DNA from: Rhodoferax_B ferrireducens_A
GTDB lineage: Bacteria; Pseudomonadota; Gammaproteobacteria; Burkholderiales; Burkholderiaceae_C
DNA length: 64,000 nucleotides
NCBI RefSeq assembly: GCF_031458075.1
Contig: NZ_JAVDXT010000002.1
Coordinates: forward strand, 558,001-622,000
Reading direction: 5' to 3'
Part shown: positions 1 to 7,328 of the stretch, piece by piece
Layout: each line of letters opens with the position of its first letter
How positions within the stretch are numbered: the stretch's first letter is position 1
Position numbers and translations under genes: made by a program
The notes under the pieces: model-generated
What the model was told of the DNA's origin: nothing
What the model saw: the letters and a program-made list of their open reading frames with translations, nothing else
Databases searched by the model: none

Positions 1-52
1 CTTTGGTCAGGGCTTCAACGATGGTGTTGGTGTTCGTGGTGGTGGATTCCAT
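1..52 (-). CDS. Unidentified protein, N-terminal fragment only
   Basis: An ATG at 52-50 on the minus strand opens a reading frame (MESTTTNTNTIVEALTK...) that runs off the left edge after 17 codons. The visible part is too short and too low in complexity to assign a family. It is divergent from uraH, and the two starts share an 80-base region with a 9-bp inverted repeat, so a role in purine catabolism is plausible but only inferred. No clear ribosome binding site is visible before the ATG. Confidence 0.5.
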   Translation of the reverse strand, partial: MESTTTNTNTIVEALTK

Positions 53-65
53 CACAAGATAATAG

Positions 66-96
66 CGCAAATTTTCATACTGTATACAAATTTGCG
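66..96. promoter_or_regulatory. Inverted repeat (probable operator) between divergent genes
   Basis: The arms CGCAAATTT (66-74) and AAATTTGCG (88-96) are perfectly complementary. The 13-base spacer leads into the small palindrome TGTATACA (81-88). The element sits midway between the divergent starts at 52 and 132. It is probably the binding site of a regulator of uraH and the left-edge gene. TGTATACA-type cores are common for GntR-family regulators, but no regulator gene is visible here. Confidence 0.55.
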
Positions 97-131
97 GACT
101 GATAAATGTTTGATTATGTGAGGACAAAAGT

Positions 132-482
132 ATGGGACTGAGCACACACGTTTTGGATACCATGCACGGCTGCCCGGCGGCCGGTATGGCGGTTGCGCTG
201 TATGCAACGCAGGGCGACAGCAGCCGTTTGTTGCAAAGCCTGGTGCTGAATGCTGACGGCCGCACCGATGCGCCCCTGTTTGACAACGCCAGCCTGCAGG
301 TCGGCACCTACCGCCTGGTGTTCGATGTGGCGGCCTATTTCAAGGCCCGCGGCGTGGTCTTGCCCGAGCCGAATTTCCTAAACAAGGTCAGCCTGGACTT
401 CGGCGTGGCCGACACCCGCCAGCACTACCACGTGCCGCTACTGGTCAGCCCCTGGAGCTATTCGACCTACCGCGGCAGCTAG
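132..482 (+). CDS. uraH: 5-hydroxyisourate hydrolase
   Basis: This is a transthyretin-related protein of 116 residues. It hydrolyses 5-hydroxyisourate, the first product of urate oxidation, to OHCU on the way to allantoin. Family marks are the N-terminal LSTHVLDTMHG block with its active-site His, a central Arg, and the C-terminal YRGS tetrapeptide. The length is normal and there is no signal peptide, so it is cytosolic. A GAGGAC ribosome binding site lies just before the ATG. It lies about 2.6 kb upstream of the urate oxidase puuD on the same strand, with which it forms successive steps. Neither uraD nor allantoinase is in the window. Confidence 0.95.
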   Translation: MGLSTHVLDTMHGCPAAGMAVALYATQGDSSRLLQSLVLNADGRTDAPLFDNASLQVGTYRLVFDVAAYFKARGVVLPEPNFLNKVSLDFGVADTRQHYHVPLLVSPWSYSTYRGS

Positions 483-558
483 CCGGCGGAGCAGGGGTGT
501 CACGCCGCTGACTTGGTTTCGCCACACAATCCGCCCCATCGATTGTTTTGGGATGGTC

Positions 559-1551
559 ATGAAATTTATAAAAAATCGGCTGTTTGCGCAGGTAGTGCTT
601 GCGGTGGCAGCTACGTTTTCTGTAGCGAGTGGTTGGGCGGCGGATGCGCGCCCGGCCTATCCCGACAAGCCGGTCAAGATCGTCGTGCCGTTCGCGCCCG
701 GCGCCGGCACCGACGCCATGGGCCGGCTGATGGCGCAAAAACTCGGCGAGGTGATGGGCGCCAACTTCGTGGTCGAGAACCGTACCGGTGCCTCGGGCGC
801 CATCGGTACGCAGGCGGTGGCGACGGCCCCGGCCGACGGCTACACCTTGCTGCTGGTGGCCTCGCCGTTCACCACGGTGGCGGCGGCCATGCCCAGCGCC
901 CACTACGATCCGCTGACCCAGTTTGCGCCAGTGGGCATGATCGCCAGCGGCCCGCTGGTCTGGGCCACCAATACCCAGATGCCGGCGCGCGACATGAAAG
1001 AGCTGGTGCGCATGGCGCGGCAGCAGCCCGGCGTGCTGAACTACGGCTCGGCCGGCGCTGGCGGCGTCAACCACCTGGTGCTGGAGCTGCTGAAGGCCCG
1101 CACCGGCACCTTCATCACCCATATTCCCTACCGCGGCGTGGCCCCGGCCACCATGGACATGCTGGCCGGCCATGTGCAGCTGGTCACCGGCACCATCCCG
1201 GCGCTGCTGCCCTTCATCAAGGACGGCCGGGTGCGCCCCTTGGCCGTCACCAGCGCCAAGCGCTCCAGCGCGCTGCCCGATGTGCCCAGCATGGCCGAAG
1301 CCGGCTTCCCGGGCATCGACGTGGTGAACTACTTTGCGCTGATGGCGCCGGCCGGCACGCCCGTGGCCATCGTCAACCAACTGAACGCGGCCATCAACCA
1401 GGTGGTAGCCATGCCCGAGGTGGTGGCCCGCTTCAAGGCCGATGCTGTGGATGCCGCACCCGGTTCGCCGGCGCTGCTCGGCCACTTCATCGAAGCCGAC
1501 TACCGCGCCTGGCGCAATGTGGTGAAGACGCAGAACCTCAAACTGGAGTAA
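559..1551 (+). CDS. Bug-family (TTT) periplasmic substrate-binding protein
   Basis: About 330 residues. An N-terminal signal peptide (basic start, hydrophobic core, AWAAD-like cleavage region near residue 25) is followed by the typical Bug start YPDKPVKIVVPFAPGAGTD. Bug proteins are the periplasmic receptors of tripartite tricarboxylate transporters and bind small carboxylates. No TctA/TctB membrane partner is nearby, as is usual for the many orphan Bug genes of Burkholderiales. Of two closely spaced ATGs (553 and 559), the second is preferred because GGGATGG fits as its ribosome binding site. The ligand cannot be told from sequence; position among purine genes hints at an intermediate of that pathway. 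Confidence 0.9.
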   Translation: MKFIKNRLFAQVVLAVAATFSVASGWAADARPAYPDKPVKIVVPFAPGAGTDAMGRLMAQKLGEVMGANFVVENRTGASGAIGTQAVATAPADGYTLLLVASPFTTVAAAMPSAHYDPLTQFAPVGMIASGPLVWATNTQMPARDMKELVRMARQQPGVLNYGSAGAGGVNHLVLELLKARTGTFITHIPYRGVAPATMDMLAGHVQLVTGTIPALLPFIKDGRVRPLAVTSAKRSSALPDVPSMAEAGFPGIDVVNYFALMAPAGTPVAIVNQLNAAINQVVAMPEVVARFKADAVDAAPGSPALLGHFIEADYRAWRNVVKTQNLKLE

Positions 1552-1568
1552 TTGCGCTCGACCCAGGG

Positions 1569-2114
1569 CTATAGCTGCCCTTCGGTCAGCGTATCCAGCT
1601 GGAACTGGCCGCTCTTGTCCCATAGCCAAGTGTCGGTATAGACCACCTTGCCCATGCGCGATGGCGGAGGAAACGGCGCTGCCTCGCGCACCGTGCGCTC
1701 GATCTCGCTGATCACCTCGGGCGCATGCTTGGGGGCACGCATCCAGTGCAGGCCGGTGACCCGGCCTTGCCGGTCCAGGTTCACCTCCAGCACGCCGATC
1801 GCGTACAGATTGGGCTGCATCTTGCCCTGGTAGATGCGGCTGGCATTGCGCTCGTACAGATGGCGGGCGGCATCGCGCCGGTAGTCGCGCGGCGTGGACG
1901 CGTTGGATATCTTGGGCGCGGCTGCCACGGGCGCGGGGGCCGGCACGCTGGGCTTGGCTGCGGCTTCGGGCGTGACCGGCGTGATCGTCGGGCCGGGTGT
2001 GGCGGGCGCAGGTGCCGAGCTGCAGCCGGCCAGCAGGCTGGCCACCGTGGCCGTGCCGGCCGCCAGGGCCAAGCGCAGGTATCGGGGCAGGTATTTGGAG
2101 GTGTGGGGATTCAT
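1569..2114 (-). CDS. Putative lipoprotein with TonB-like C-terminal region
   Basis: The start chosen at 2114 (MNPHTSKYLPRY) gives 181 residues; an ATG nine codons upstream is also possible. A lipobox LLAGC near residue 31 marks a lipid-anchored envelope protein. A Pro/Ala-rich linker (about residues 32-70) follows. The C-terminal domain (YLPRY-distal, IGVLEVNLDRQGRVTGL then AAPFPPP) resembles the energy-transducer TonB C-terminal fold. It is divergent from xdhC, with 21 bases between the starts, and convergent with the Bug gene. The exact role is unknown. It lacks the N-terminal membrane helix of true TonB and so is probably not a classical transducer. Confidence 0.75.
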   Translation of the reverse strand: MNPHTSKYLPRYLRLALAAGTATVASLLAGCSSAPAPATPGPTITPVTPEAAAKPSVPAPAPVAAAPKISNASTPRDYRRDAARHLYERNASRIYQGKMQPNLYAIGVLEVNLDRQGRVTGLHWMRAPKHAPEVISEIERTVREAAPFPPPSRMGKVVYTDTWLWDKSGQFQLDTLTEGQL

Positions 2115-2135
2115 GGTGTGGTGGTGCTTGCGTCC

Positions 2136-2954
2136 ATGCATACTGCGCGTGTGAAAAATACCGACGACTTATTCCAGCTGCTGCAGTCTGGGCCGGCTGT
2201 GCTGGTCAGTGTGGAGTCTACCCAAGGCTCGGTGCCGCGTGGCCCGGGCACCTGGATGGCCGTGCAGGGCGACCAGCTGGTGGGCACGATTGGCGGCGGC
2301 AACCTGGAGTTCCAGGCGATTGCCGAGGCACAGGCCCGGCTGGGCGGCCGCATCGGGGCGGATGTGCTGCGCTACCCGCTGGGCCCCAGCTTGGGGCAGT
2401 GCTGCGGCGGCGTGGTGCATCTGCGCTTTGAGATCGTCACCCAGGCCGATGGCGAGCGGCTGCGCAGCCGCCTGGCCACCCCGTACACGCCGGTGGCCTT
2501 GTTCGGTGGCGGCCATGTAGGCCATGCGCTGGCCCAGGTGCTGGCGCGCCTGCCGTTCGCACTGGCCTGGATCGACAGCCGCGACGGCATCTTCCCCGCC
2601 GAGCTGCCTGGCAATGTGGTCTGCGAGCATTCCGACCCGGTGCACCAGGCAGTGCACGACCTGCAGCCCGGCAGCCGGGTGCTGGTGATGAGCTTCAGCC
2701 ATGCGGAAGACCTGGACATCGTGGCCGCCTGCCTGCAACGCCAGCGCAGCCAGGCCGATCTGCCCTTCATCGGCCTGATCGGCAGCCGCACCAAATGGGC
2801 GAGCTTTCGCCAGCGGCTGCTGGCCCGCGGCTTCCTGGAAGCCGAGCTGGCCCAGGTGACCTGCCCGATCGGCGTGCCCGGCATTGCGGGCAAGGAGCCG
2901 GAGGTGATTGCGGTTGCGGTTGCGGCACAGTTGTTGCAAAGCATTACTCCATAG
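2136..2954 (+). CDS. xdhC: Xanthine dehydrogenase accessory protein XdhC
   Basis: About 272 residues. XdhC binds molybdenum cofactor, helps its sulfuration and inserts it into xanthine dehydrogenase. Family marks are the N-terminal block around TQGSVPRGPGTWM, the glycine-rich GTIGGGNLE, the conserved CCGG (probable cofactor-binding cysteines), and a Rossmann-like second half starting FGGGHVGHAL with a later GLIGSRTKW. The frame is open further upstream, but the similarity begins near this ATG; a GTG five codons later is an alternative. The dehydrogenase subunits xdhA and xdhB are not in the window. It precedes puuD, consistent with xanthine to urate to 5-hydroxyisourate flow. Confidence 0.93.
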   Translation: MHTARVKNTDDLFQLLQSGPAVLVSVESTQGSVPRGPGTWMAVQGDQLVGTIGGGNLEFQAIAEAQARLGGRIGADVLRYPLGPSLGQCCGGVVHLRFEIVTQADGERLRSRLATPYTPVALFGGGHVGHALAQVLARLPFALAWIDSRDGIFPAELPGNVVCEHSDPVHQAVHDLQPGSRVLVMSFSHAEDLDIVAACLQRQRSQADLPFIGLIGSRTKWASFRQRLLARGFLEAELAQVTCPIGVPGIAGKEPEVIAVAVAAQLLQSITP

Positions 2955-3092
2955 AATCACGGGTTCAGGTCGCAGCGGCGCAAGGCTTTTTCTCCCAGCT
3001 TTTGTTCGTGGCCTTATTTCTGCCCACAGTGCCCGCAGTGGTGGACAGAGAAACCAGCAGCGCCTCCGTGCGCTGCCAAGGGTGAGTGACAT

Positions 3093-4319
3093 ATGGAAAG
3101 CTACTACCTCGACTGGGCCAACCTGCTGCTGCGCTGGGTCCATGTCATTACCGCGATTGCCTGGATAGGCTCGTCGTTCTACTTCGTCTTTCTGGACAGC
3201 AGCCTGACGCCGCCGGTCGATGAAGACCTCAAGAAGCAGGGTGTCAGCGGTGAACTCTGGGCCGTGCATGGCGGCGGCTTCTACCACCCGGTGAAGTTCG
3301 CCGGCGCGCCGCCGCAGCTGCCCAAGCACCTGCACTGGTTCTATTGGGAAAGTTACTCCACCTGGCTGACCGGCTTCTCGCTGTTCACCGTGTCCTACCT
3401 GTGGAACGCCAGCACCTATCTGATCGACAAGTCGCTGATGAACTGGTCGCCCGGCGCAGCGATTGGCGTGGCGCTGTCGTTTCTGGTGGTGTTCTGGATG
3501 CTGTACGACGGCATCTGCCAGCTGTTCGGCAAGCGCAAGCACGGCGATGCGATTGTGGGCGCGCTGGTAGCGGTGCTGGTGTGCTTGGCGTCCTGGCTGG
3601 CTTGCCACTGGTTTGCCGGACGCGCGGCTTTTCTGCTGGTCGGCGCCATGGTCGCCACCAGCATGAGCGCCAATGTGTTCTTCTGGATCATCCCGGGCCA
3701 GCGCACCGTGGTGGCGGCCATCAAGGCCGGCCAGCCGGTCGACCCTATCCACGGCCAGCGTGGCAAGCAGCGCAGCGTGCACAACACCTATTTCACCCTG
3801 CCGGTGCTGTTTGCCATGCTGAGCAACCACTACAGCTTCACCTACACCCATCCGCAGAACTGGCTGGTGCTGGTGCTGATGATGCTGGCCGGCGCGGCGA
3901 TCCGCCAGTTCTTCGTGCTGCGCCACGGCTACCTGCTGGGCCGCAACCGGCACCCGGTTGGCTATGCGCTGGCCGGGCTGGCGGTGATCGTCGGCGTGAT
4001 CGTCTGGATGCAGCCCGCACCCCAGTCTGCTACTAATTCAGTAGCTGCTGGTGCAGGTGGAATAAGCGCTAAAGCCGTTATTTCTTATGAAAAGCTGCAG
4101 CCGGTGCTGGCCCAGCGCTGCTATATGTGCCACGGCGAGCAGGTGCAGATGAAGAACGTGCGCCTGGATTCGCCGGCCGCCGTGCAGCAGCATGCGCAGG
4201 CGGTGTACCAGCAGGTGGTGGTGACGCGCGTGATGCCGATGAACAACGCCACCGGCATCACCGATGCCGAGCGCGCGCTGGTCAAGCAGTGGTTCGAGGG
4301 CGGCGCACCGGTGCAGTAA
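3093..4319 (+). CDS. puuD: Membrane-bound urate hydroxylase (cytochrome c urate oxidase)
   Basis: 408 residues. PuuD oxidises urate to 5-hydroxyisourate in the inner membrane and passes electrons to a C-terminal c-type cytochrome instead of making peroxide. The first 310 residues are a multi-helix membrane domain (WVHVITAIAWIGSSFYF, conserved H/W-rich segments). The last about 75 residues form a cytochrome c domain with the haem motif CYMCH at 343-347 and a distal Met in VMPMNN. AAGGGTGAG precedes the ATG. Between the domains, residues about 312-332 are encoded by a copy of the window's dispersed repeat, inserted in frame. It acts with uraH. Confidence 0.95.
   Translation: MESYYLDWANLLLRWVHVITAIAWIGSSFYFVFLDSSLTPPVDEDLKKQGVSGELWAVHGGGFYHPVKFAGAPPQLPKHLHWFYWESYSTWLTGFSLFTVSYLWNASTYLIDKSLMNWSPGAAIGVALSFLVVFWMLYDGICQLFGKRKHGDAIVGALVAVLVCLASWLACHWFAGRAAFLLVGAMVATSMSANVFFWIIPGQRTVVAAIKAGQPVDPIHGQRGKQRSVHNTYFTLPVLFAMLSNHYSFTYTHPQNWLVLVLMMLAGAAIRQFFVLRHGYLLGRNRHPVGYALAGLAVIVGVIVWMQPAPQSATNSVAAGAGGISAKAVISYEKLQPVLAQRCYMCHGEQVQMKNVRLDSPAAVQQHAQAVYQQVVVTRVMPMNNATGITDAERALVKQWFEGGAPVQ
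4026..4088 (+). repeat. Dispersed short repeat, copy inside puuD
   Basis: This stretch aligns along its length with the intergenic copy at 52711-52771, in the same orientation: gctac..aat..a.tagctgc at its start, then ggtggaat, then gcgcta..gcc. It has no stop in the puuD frame and encodes an Ala/Ser/Gly-rich linker (SATNSVAAGAGGISAKAV). It is more AT-rich than the flanking gene. Confidence 0.8.
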
Positions 4320-4328
4320 GCCTGGCGG

Positions 4329-4718
4329 CTAGACCGCTGTGGTGGTTTCCGTTGCCGGCGTGAAGTGCAGATGCATCAGCTGCCAGCCCTGCGTGTTCTG
4401 GCGCCAGAGTTCGCTGAAGAACACCTTGCTGTGCTCGGTGTCGTCGATCCAGGTGTGGCTCAGGCCCGAGACCACCGAAAAATCGCCATGGTTGTGCAGC
4501 GACAGCTGGGCATCCTGCTTGTAGGCGCTGTCGGGAAACCACAGATCGGCCTCTACCGCACGCGAGATGCCGTGCAGCTGTTCCCATTTGGACTGCACAC
4601 CGTTGGCATGCACCACGCAGAACGAGTCGGCTTCGACCTCTGCCATGAATTCGGTGTCGCCGGCAAAAAATGCCGCATACCAGTCTTCGCGGGTGCTGAG
4701 TAAATCTAGATTTTTCAT
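4329..4718 (-). CDS. SnoaL/NTF2-like protein of unknown function
   Basis: 129 residues, cytosolic (no signal peptide). The pattern is an N-terminal helix pair with a conserved Trp (REDWYAAFFAGD), then an antiparallel sheet ending in GWQLMHLHFTPA. This is typical of the NTF2-like/DUF4440 fold, used for small-molecule binding or isomerisation. It converges with puuD, ending 10 bases from the puuD stop. No catalytic residues can be assigned with confidence. The upstream 500 bases are largely non-coding, so it is likely transcribed alone. Confidence 0.75.
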   Translation of the reverse strand: MKNLDLLSTREDWYAAFFAGDTEFMAEVEADSFCVVHANGVQSKWEQLHGISRAVEADLWFPDSAYKQDAQLSLHNHGDFSVVSGLSHTWIDDTEHSKVFFSELWRQNTQGWQLMHLHFTPATETTTAV

Positions 4719-4884
4719 AGGGCTATAGGGGGATTTTGTCTCGGGGGGCGTTGCGTGCCAGGTTTGCCCCAGGAGGGGCTGACCAGACGCGAGCAGCGCT
4801 GTGGCGCAAGGCCCAGCATGCGCCGATTATCACGTGGCCCCAGGGCTGCCCGTTGTTTAAGCAGGCTGCGCATAAATTGGTGTC

Positions 4885-5010
4885 GTGCATACACTAATCG
4901 TGGCAAACGTTGCGGAGCTGGACCGCCGCTGCTGGAAGACCGGCGACCAAACTGCGATGGCGAAGCACCCTGCCACAGGGCTGTCCGCCGGCCTGGTGCA
5001 CACCTTCTAA
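4885..5010 (+). CDS. Possible small protein, 41 codons (weak)
   Basis: A GTG start leads to a frame ending TAA at 5008-5010, with product core AELDRRCWKTGDQTAMAKHP. From the GAG at about 4912 the third codon positions are mostly G or C, as in real genes here. There is no clear ribosome binding site, and the family is unrecognised. It could be a gene remnant rather than a functional gene. Confidence 0.2.
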   Translation: MHTLIVANVAELDRRCWKTGDQTAMAKHPATGLSAGLVHTF

Positions 5011-5083
5011 GCCGCGGGCCGCGGCCGGCTCTCCCTGTCCATTTATAGGAAAACAGACTGCGGCGCCCGTTACTACTGCTGTA

Positions 5084-5112
5084 GCAGCTATGAATATGGG
5101 AGCGAGCTATTA
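5084..5112 (-). repeat. Dispersed short repeat, partial copy
   Basis: The core gcagctatgaatatgggagc followed by gagctatt matches the end module of the copies at 14526-14590 and 22130-22184 (AGCTAT.AAAA.AGGAGC). Only this end is recognisable. Confidence 0.5.
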
Positions 5113-5217
5113 GGGCGACAGACATAGGAGAACAGGGCGGCGGTGGGCTGCGAAAAGGGCATTTACCGACTCTGCCAGCAGCCAACTTGCCTGCCCTGCT
5201 ACCATTCTTGTATGTTA

Positions 5218-5952
5218 ATGAAAACCCCTGAAGCTATGAATTCCGATGCGCCGGCCGATGTCCGCGATGGAGAGGGCACCCCCGTCTCCGTCAAGATCCG
5301 CGAGCGGCTGCAGGCAGCCCGCAAGCGTTTTTTCGCCAATGACAACATTGCCGAATTCATCCAGCCAGGTGAGTTGGATGCCTTGCTGGACGAAGTCACG
5401 GTGAAGATGCAGGGCGTGCTGAGCAGCATGGTCATCGACACCGAGCGCGACCACAACACCGAAAATACCGCACGCCGCGTGGCCAAGATGTACCTGAAAG
5501 AGGTGTTCAAGGGCCGCTACGTCACGGCGCCGACCATCACCGAATTCCCCAACGCCGAGCATCTGAACGAGCTGATGATCGTCGGCCCGATCACCGTGCG
5601 CAGCGCCTGCTCGCACCACCTGTGCCCGGTCATCGGCAACATCTGGATTGGCGTCTTGCCCAACGAGCACACCAACGTCATAGGTCTGTCCAAATACGCG
5701 CGCCTGGCCGAATGGATCATGGGCCGCCCGCAAATCCAGGAAGAAGCCGTAGTGCAGCTGGCCGACCTGATCATGGAAAAAACCCAGCCCGACGGACTGG
5801 CCATCGTCATGGAAGCCAGCCACTACTGCATGGGCTGGCGCGGCGTAAAGGACATGGACAGCAAGATGATCAACTCGGTGATGCGCGGGGCTTTCCTGAA
5901 AGACCCGAACCTGCGCCGCGAATTTTTGTCCCTCATCCCCAGAAAGGGCTAA
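5218..5952 (+). CDS. folE: GTP cyclohydrolase I
   Basis: FolE converts GTP to 7,8-dihydroneopterin triphosphate, the first step of tetrahydrofolate synthesis. Zinc ligands are in SACSHHLCP and in HYCMGWRG. The VGPITVRSACSHHL and GLSKYARL blocks are typical of type IA enzymes. The frame is open from 5143, but the first codons do not resemble the family. ATGs at 5212, 5218 and 5236 are all possible, and 5218 gives about 244 residues. A BLUF photosensor gene starts four bases after the stop, so the two are almost certainly co-transcribed. Confidence 0.95.
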   Translation: MKTPEAMNSDAPADVRDGEGTPVSVKIRERLQAARKRFFANDNIAEFIQPGELDALLDEVTVKMQGVLSSMVIDTERDHNTENTARRVAKMYLKEVFKGRYVTAPTITEFPNAEHLNELMIVGPITVRSACSHHLCPVIGNIWIGVLPNEHTNVIGLSKYARLAEWIMGRPQIQEEAVVQLADLIMEKTQPDGLAIVMEASHYCMGWRGVKDMDSKMINSVMRGAFLKDPNLRREFLSLIPRKG

Positions 5953-5956
5953 CGCC

Positions 5957-6379
5957 ATGCTTGTACGCCTGCTCTACGCCAGCCGCGCGCTGGACACCAG
6001 CCCCGCTGCCATCGAAGCCATCCTCGCGCAGTCGCGCCAATACAACCCGACCTGCGGCATCACTGGCATTCTTTGCTACGGCGGCGGCATTTTCTTGCAA
6101 GCCATCGAAGGCGGGCGCATGCCGGTGAATGAGCTGTACGGCCATATCCAGCGCGATGTACGGCACAAGGATGTGGCCTTGCTGCATTTTGAAGAAATCT
6201 CCGAGCGCCGCTTTGGCGGCTGGACCATGGGCCAGGTGAACATCCTGAAGCTGAACCAGTCGATCCTGCTGAAGTACGCCGAAAAGCCCGAGCTCGACCC
6301 GTACTCGGTATCCGGCAAGGTCTCGCTGGCGCTGCTCGAAGAGCTGATGGCCACCGCATCCATTGTGGGCCGGGTTTAA
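5957..6379 (+). CDS. BLUF-domain blue-light sensor protein
   Basis: 140 residues, essentially a lone BLUF domain. BLUF proteins bind FAD and respond to blue light through a Tyr-Gln hydrogen-bond switch. The expected residues are present: Tyr in LVRLLYASRA, Asn in QYNPTCGITG, Gln in IFLQAIEGG, and the semi-conserved Trp in FGGWTMG. There is no attached output domain, so signalling must go through a partner protein. It follows folE with a four-base gap, and a strong terminator at 6401-6441 closes the unit. Short BLUF proteins often control c-di-GMP or regulator proteins; here the partner is unknown. Confidence 0.92.
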   Translation: MLVRLLYASRALDTSPAAIEAILAQSRQYNPTCGITGILCYGGGIFLQAIEGGRMPVNELYGHIQRDVRHKDVALLHFEEISERRFGGWTMGQVNILKLNQSILLKYAEKPELDPYSVSGKVSLALLEELMATASIVGRV

Positions 6380-6400
6380 CGCACCGGCATCTCTCCATCC

Positions 6401-6441
6401 AACCCGCAAGCCGTCGCCGACTTGCGGGTTTTTCACTTTTT
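6401..6441 (+). terminator. Rho-independent terminator after folE-BLUF
   Basis: Stem AACCCGCAAG (6401-6410) pairs with CTTGCGGGTT (6421-6430) across a 10-base loop and is followed by a T-rich run to 6441. It ends two bases before the ATG of the next gene. Confidence 0.9.
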
Positions 6442-6443
6442 GC

Positions 6444-7325
6444 ATGTCTGCTTTTGCCCTGTGCCTGGTGTTGCTTGCGGGTCTGATCCATGCGAGCTGG
6501 AATATCGCGGCCAAGAAGGCCGGCGGGGACGCACGGTTCGCGGTGTTCTGCGGCCTGGTATCCCTGCTGGTGTGGGCGCCGGTGGGCATTTGGCTGGGAA
6601 TTGACGAAGTACCGCGCTGGGGGCTGGCCCAATGGGCCATGCTGGGGCTCAGTGCCTGCGTGCATTCCCTGTACTTTGTGGTGCTGCTGCGCGGTTACCG
6701 CAAGGCCGACCTGACGGTGGTGTACCCGCTGGCGCGCGGCCTCGGCCCGTTGCTGTCGTCACTGGTGGCGGTGCTGTTGCTGGGCGAGCGCCTGTCTTTA
6801 TGGGGCGCGCTGGGGCTGCTGGGCGTGGTGCTGGGGGTGTTTTTGATCGCCGGTGGGCCCGGCCTGTTCCGCGCGCCGCGCGACCCCGCCAGTGCCGCGC
6901 GCCTGCGCGCCGGCCTGGTGTACGGTGGCCTGACGGGTGCGTGCATCGCCTGCTATACGGTGGCCGATGGTTATTCGGTCAAGGTGCTGCTGATTTCGCC
7001 GATCATGTTCGACTACGCGAGCAATGTCGTCCGCATGGGGCTGATGGGGCCGACGGTGCTGCGCAATCTGCCCGAGGCCGCGGTGCTGTGGAAGCGGCAA
7101 TGGCGCTATGCGCTGATCGTCGGTGTGCTGAGCCCGGTGTCCTATGTGCTGGTGCTGTATGCGGTGCAGACCGCGCCTTTGTCGCATGTGGCGCCGGCGC
7201 GGGAGGTGTCGATGCTGTTTGCGGCCCTGCTGGGCGGCCATTTGCTGGGCGAGGGCCAGCGCGGCAGCCGCCTGCTGGGGGCGGGGTGCATTGCTGTCGG
7301 CGTGGTGGCGCTGGCCTTGGGCTAA
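6444..7325 (+). CDS. EamA/DMT-family membrane transporter
   Basis: 293 residues with about ten hydrophobic segments. Two EamA repeats are visible: the first ends in VYPLARGLGPLLSSLVAVLLLGE, the second in HVAPAREVSMLFAALLGGHLLGE. Members export metabolites such as amino acids, so the substrate here is open. The frame is open back to 6363, but that part encodes the terminator hairpin, so the ATG at 6444 just after the terminator is taken as the start. No ribosome binding site is visible, which suggests a leaderless transcript or a later start. The DUF429 gene follows after three bases. Confidence 0.88.
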   Translation: MSAFALCLVLLAGLIHASWNIAAKKAGGDARFAVFCGLVSLLVWAPVGIWLGIDEVPRWGLAQWAMLGLSACVHSLYFVVLLRGYRKADLTVVYPLARGLGPLLSSLVAVLLLGERLSLWGALGLLGVVLGVFLIAGGPGLFRAPRDPASAARLRAGLVYGGLTGACIACYTVADGYSVKVLLISPIMFDYASNVVRMGLMGPTVLRNLPEAAVLWKRQWRYALIVGVLSPVSYVLVLYAVQTAPLSHVAPAREVSMLFAALLGGHLLGEGQRGSRLLGAGCIAVGVVALALG

Positions 7326-7328
7326 GGT

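Larger units (their letters stand above)
4719..5217. other. Largely non-coding 499-base region upstream of folE
   Basis: No convincing gene was found. It contains a possible 41-codon reading frame at 4885-5010 (GTG start, plus strand) with partly GC3-rich codons. It also holds a half copy of the dispersed repeat at 5084-5112. The folE promoter must lie at its right end, but no strong -35/-10 pair could be picked by eye. Confidence 0.5.

Noticed and set aside
2169..3953. Long minus-strand open frame (594 codons) opposite xdhC and puuD
   Set aside because: It is the mirror of two clearly recognised genes in GC-rich DNA; its protein is His/Gln/Ala/Arg-rich and matches no family.
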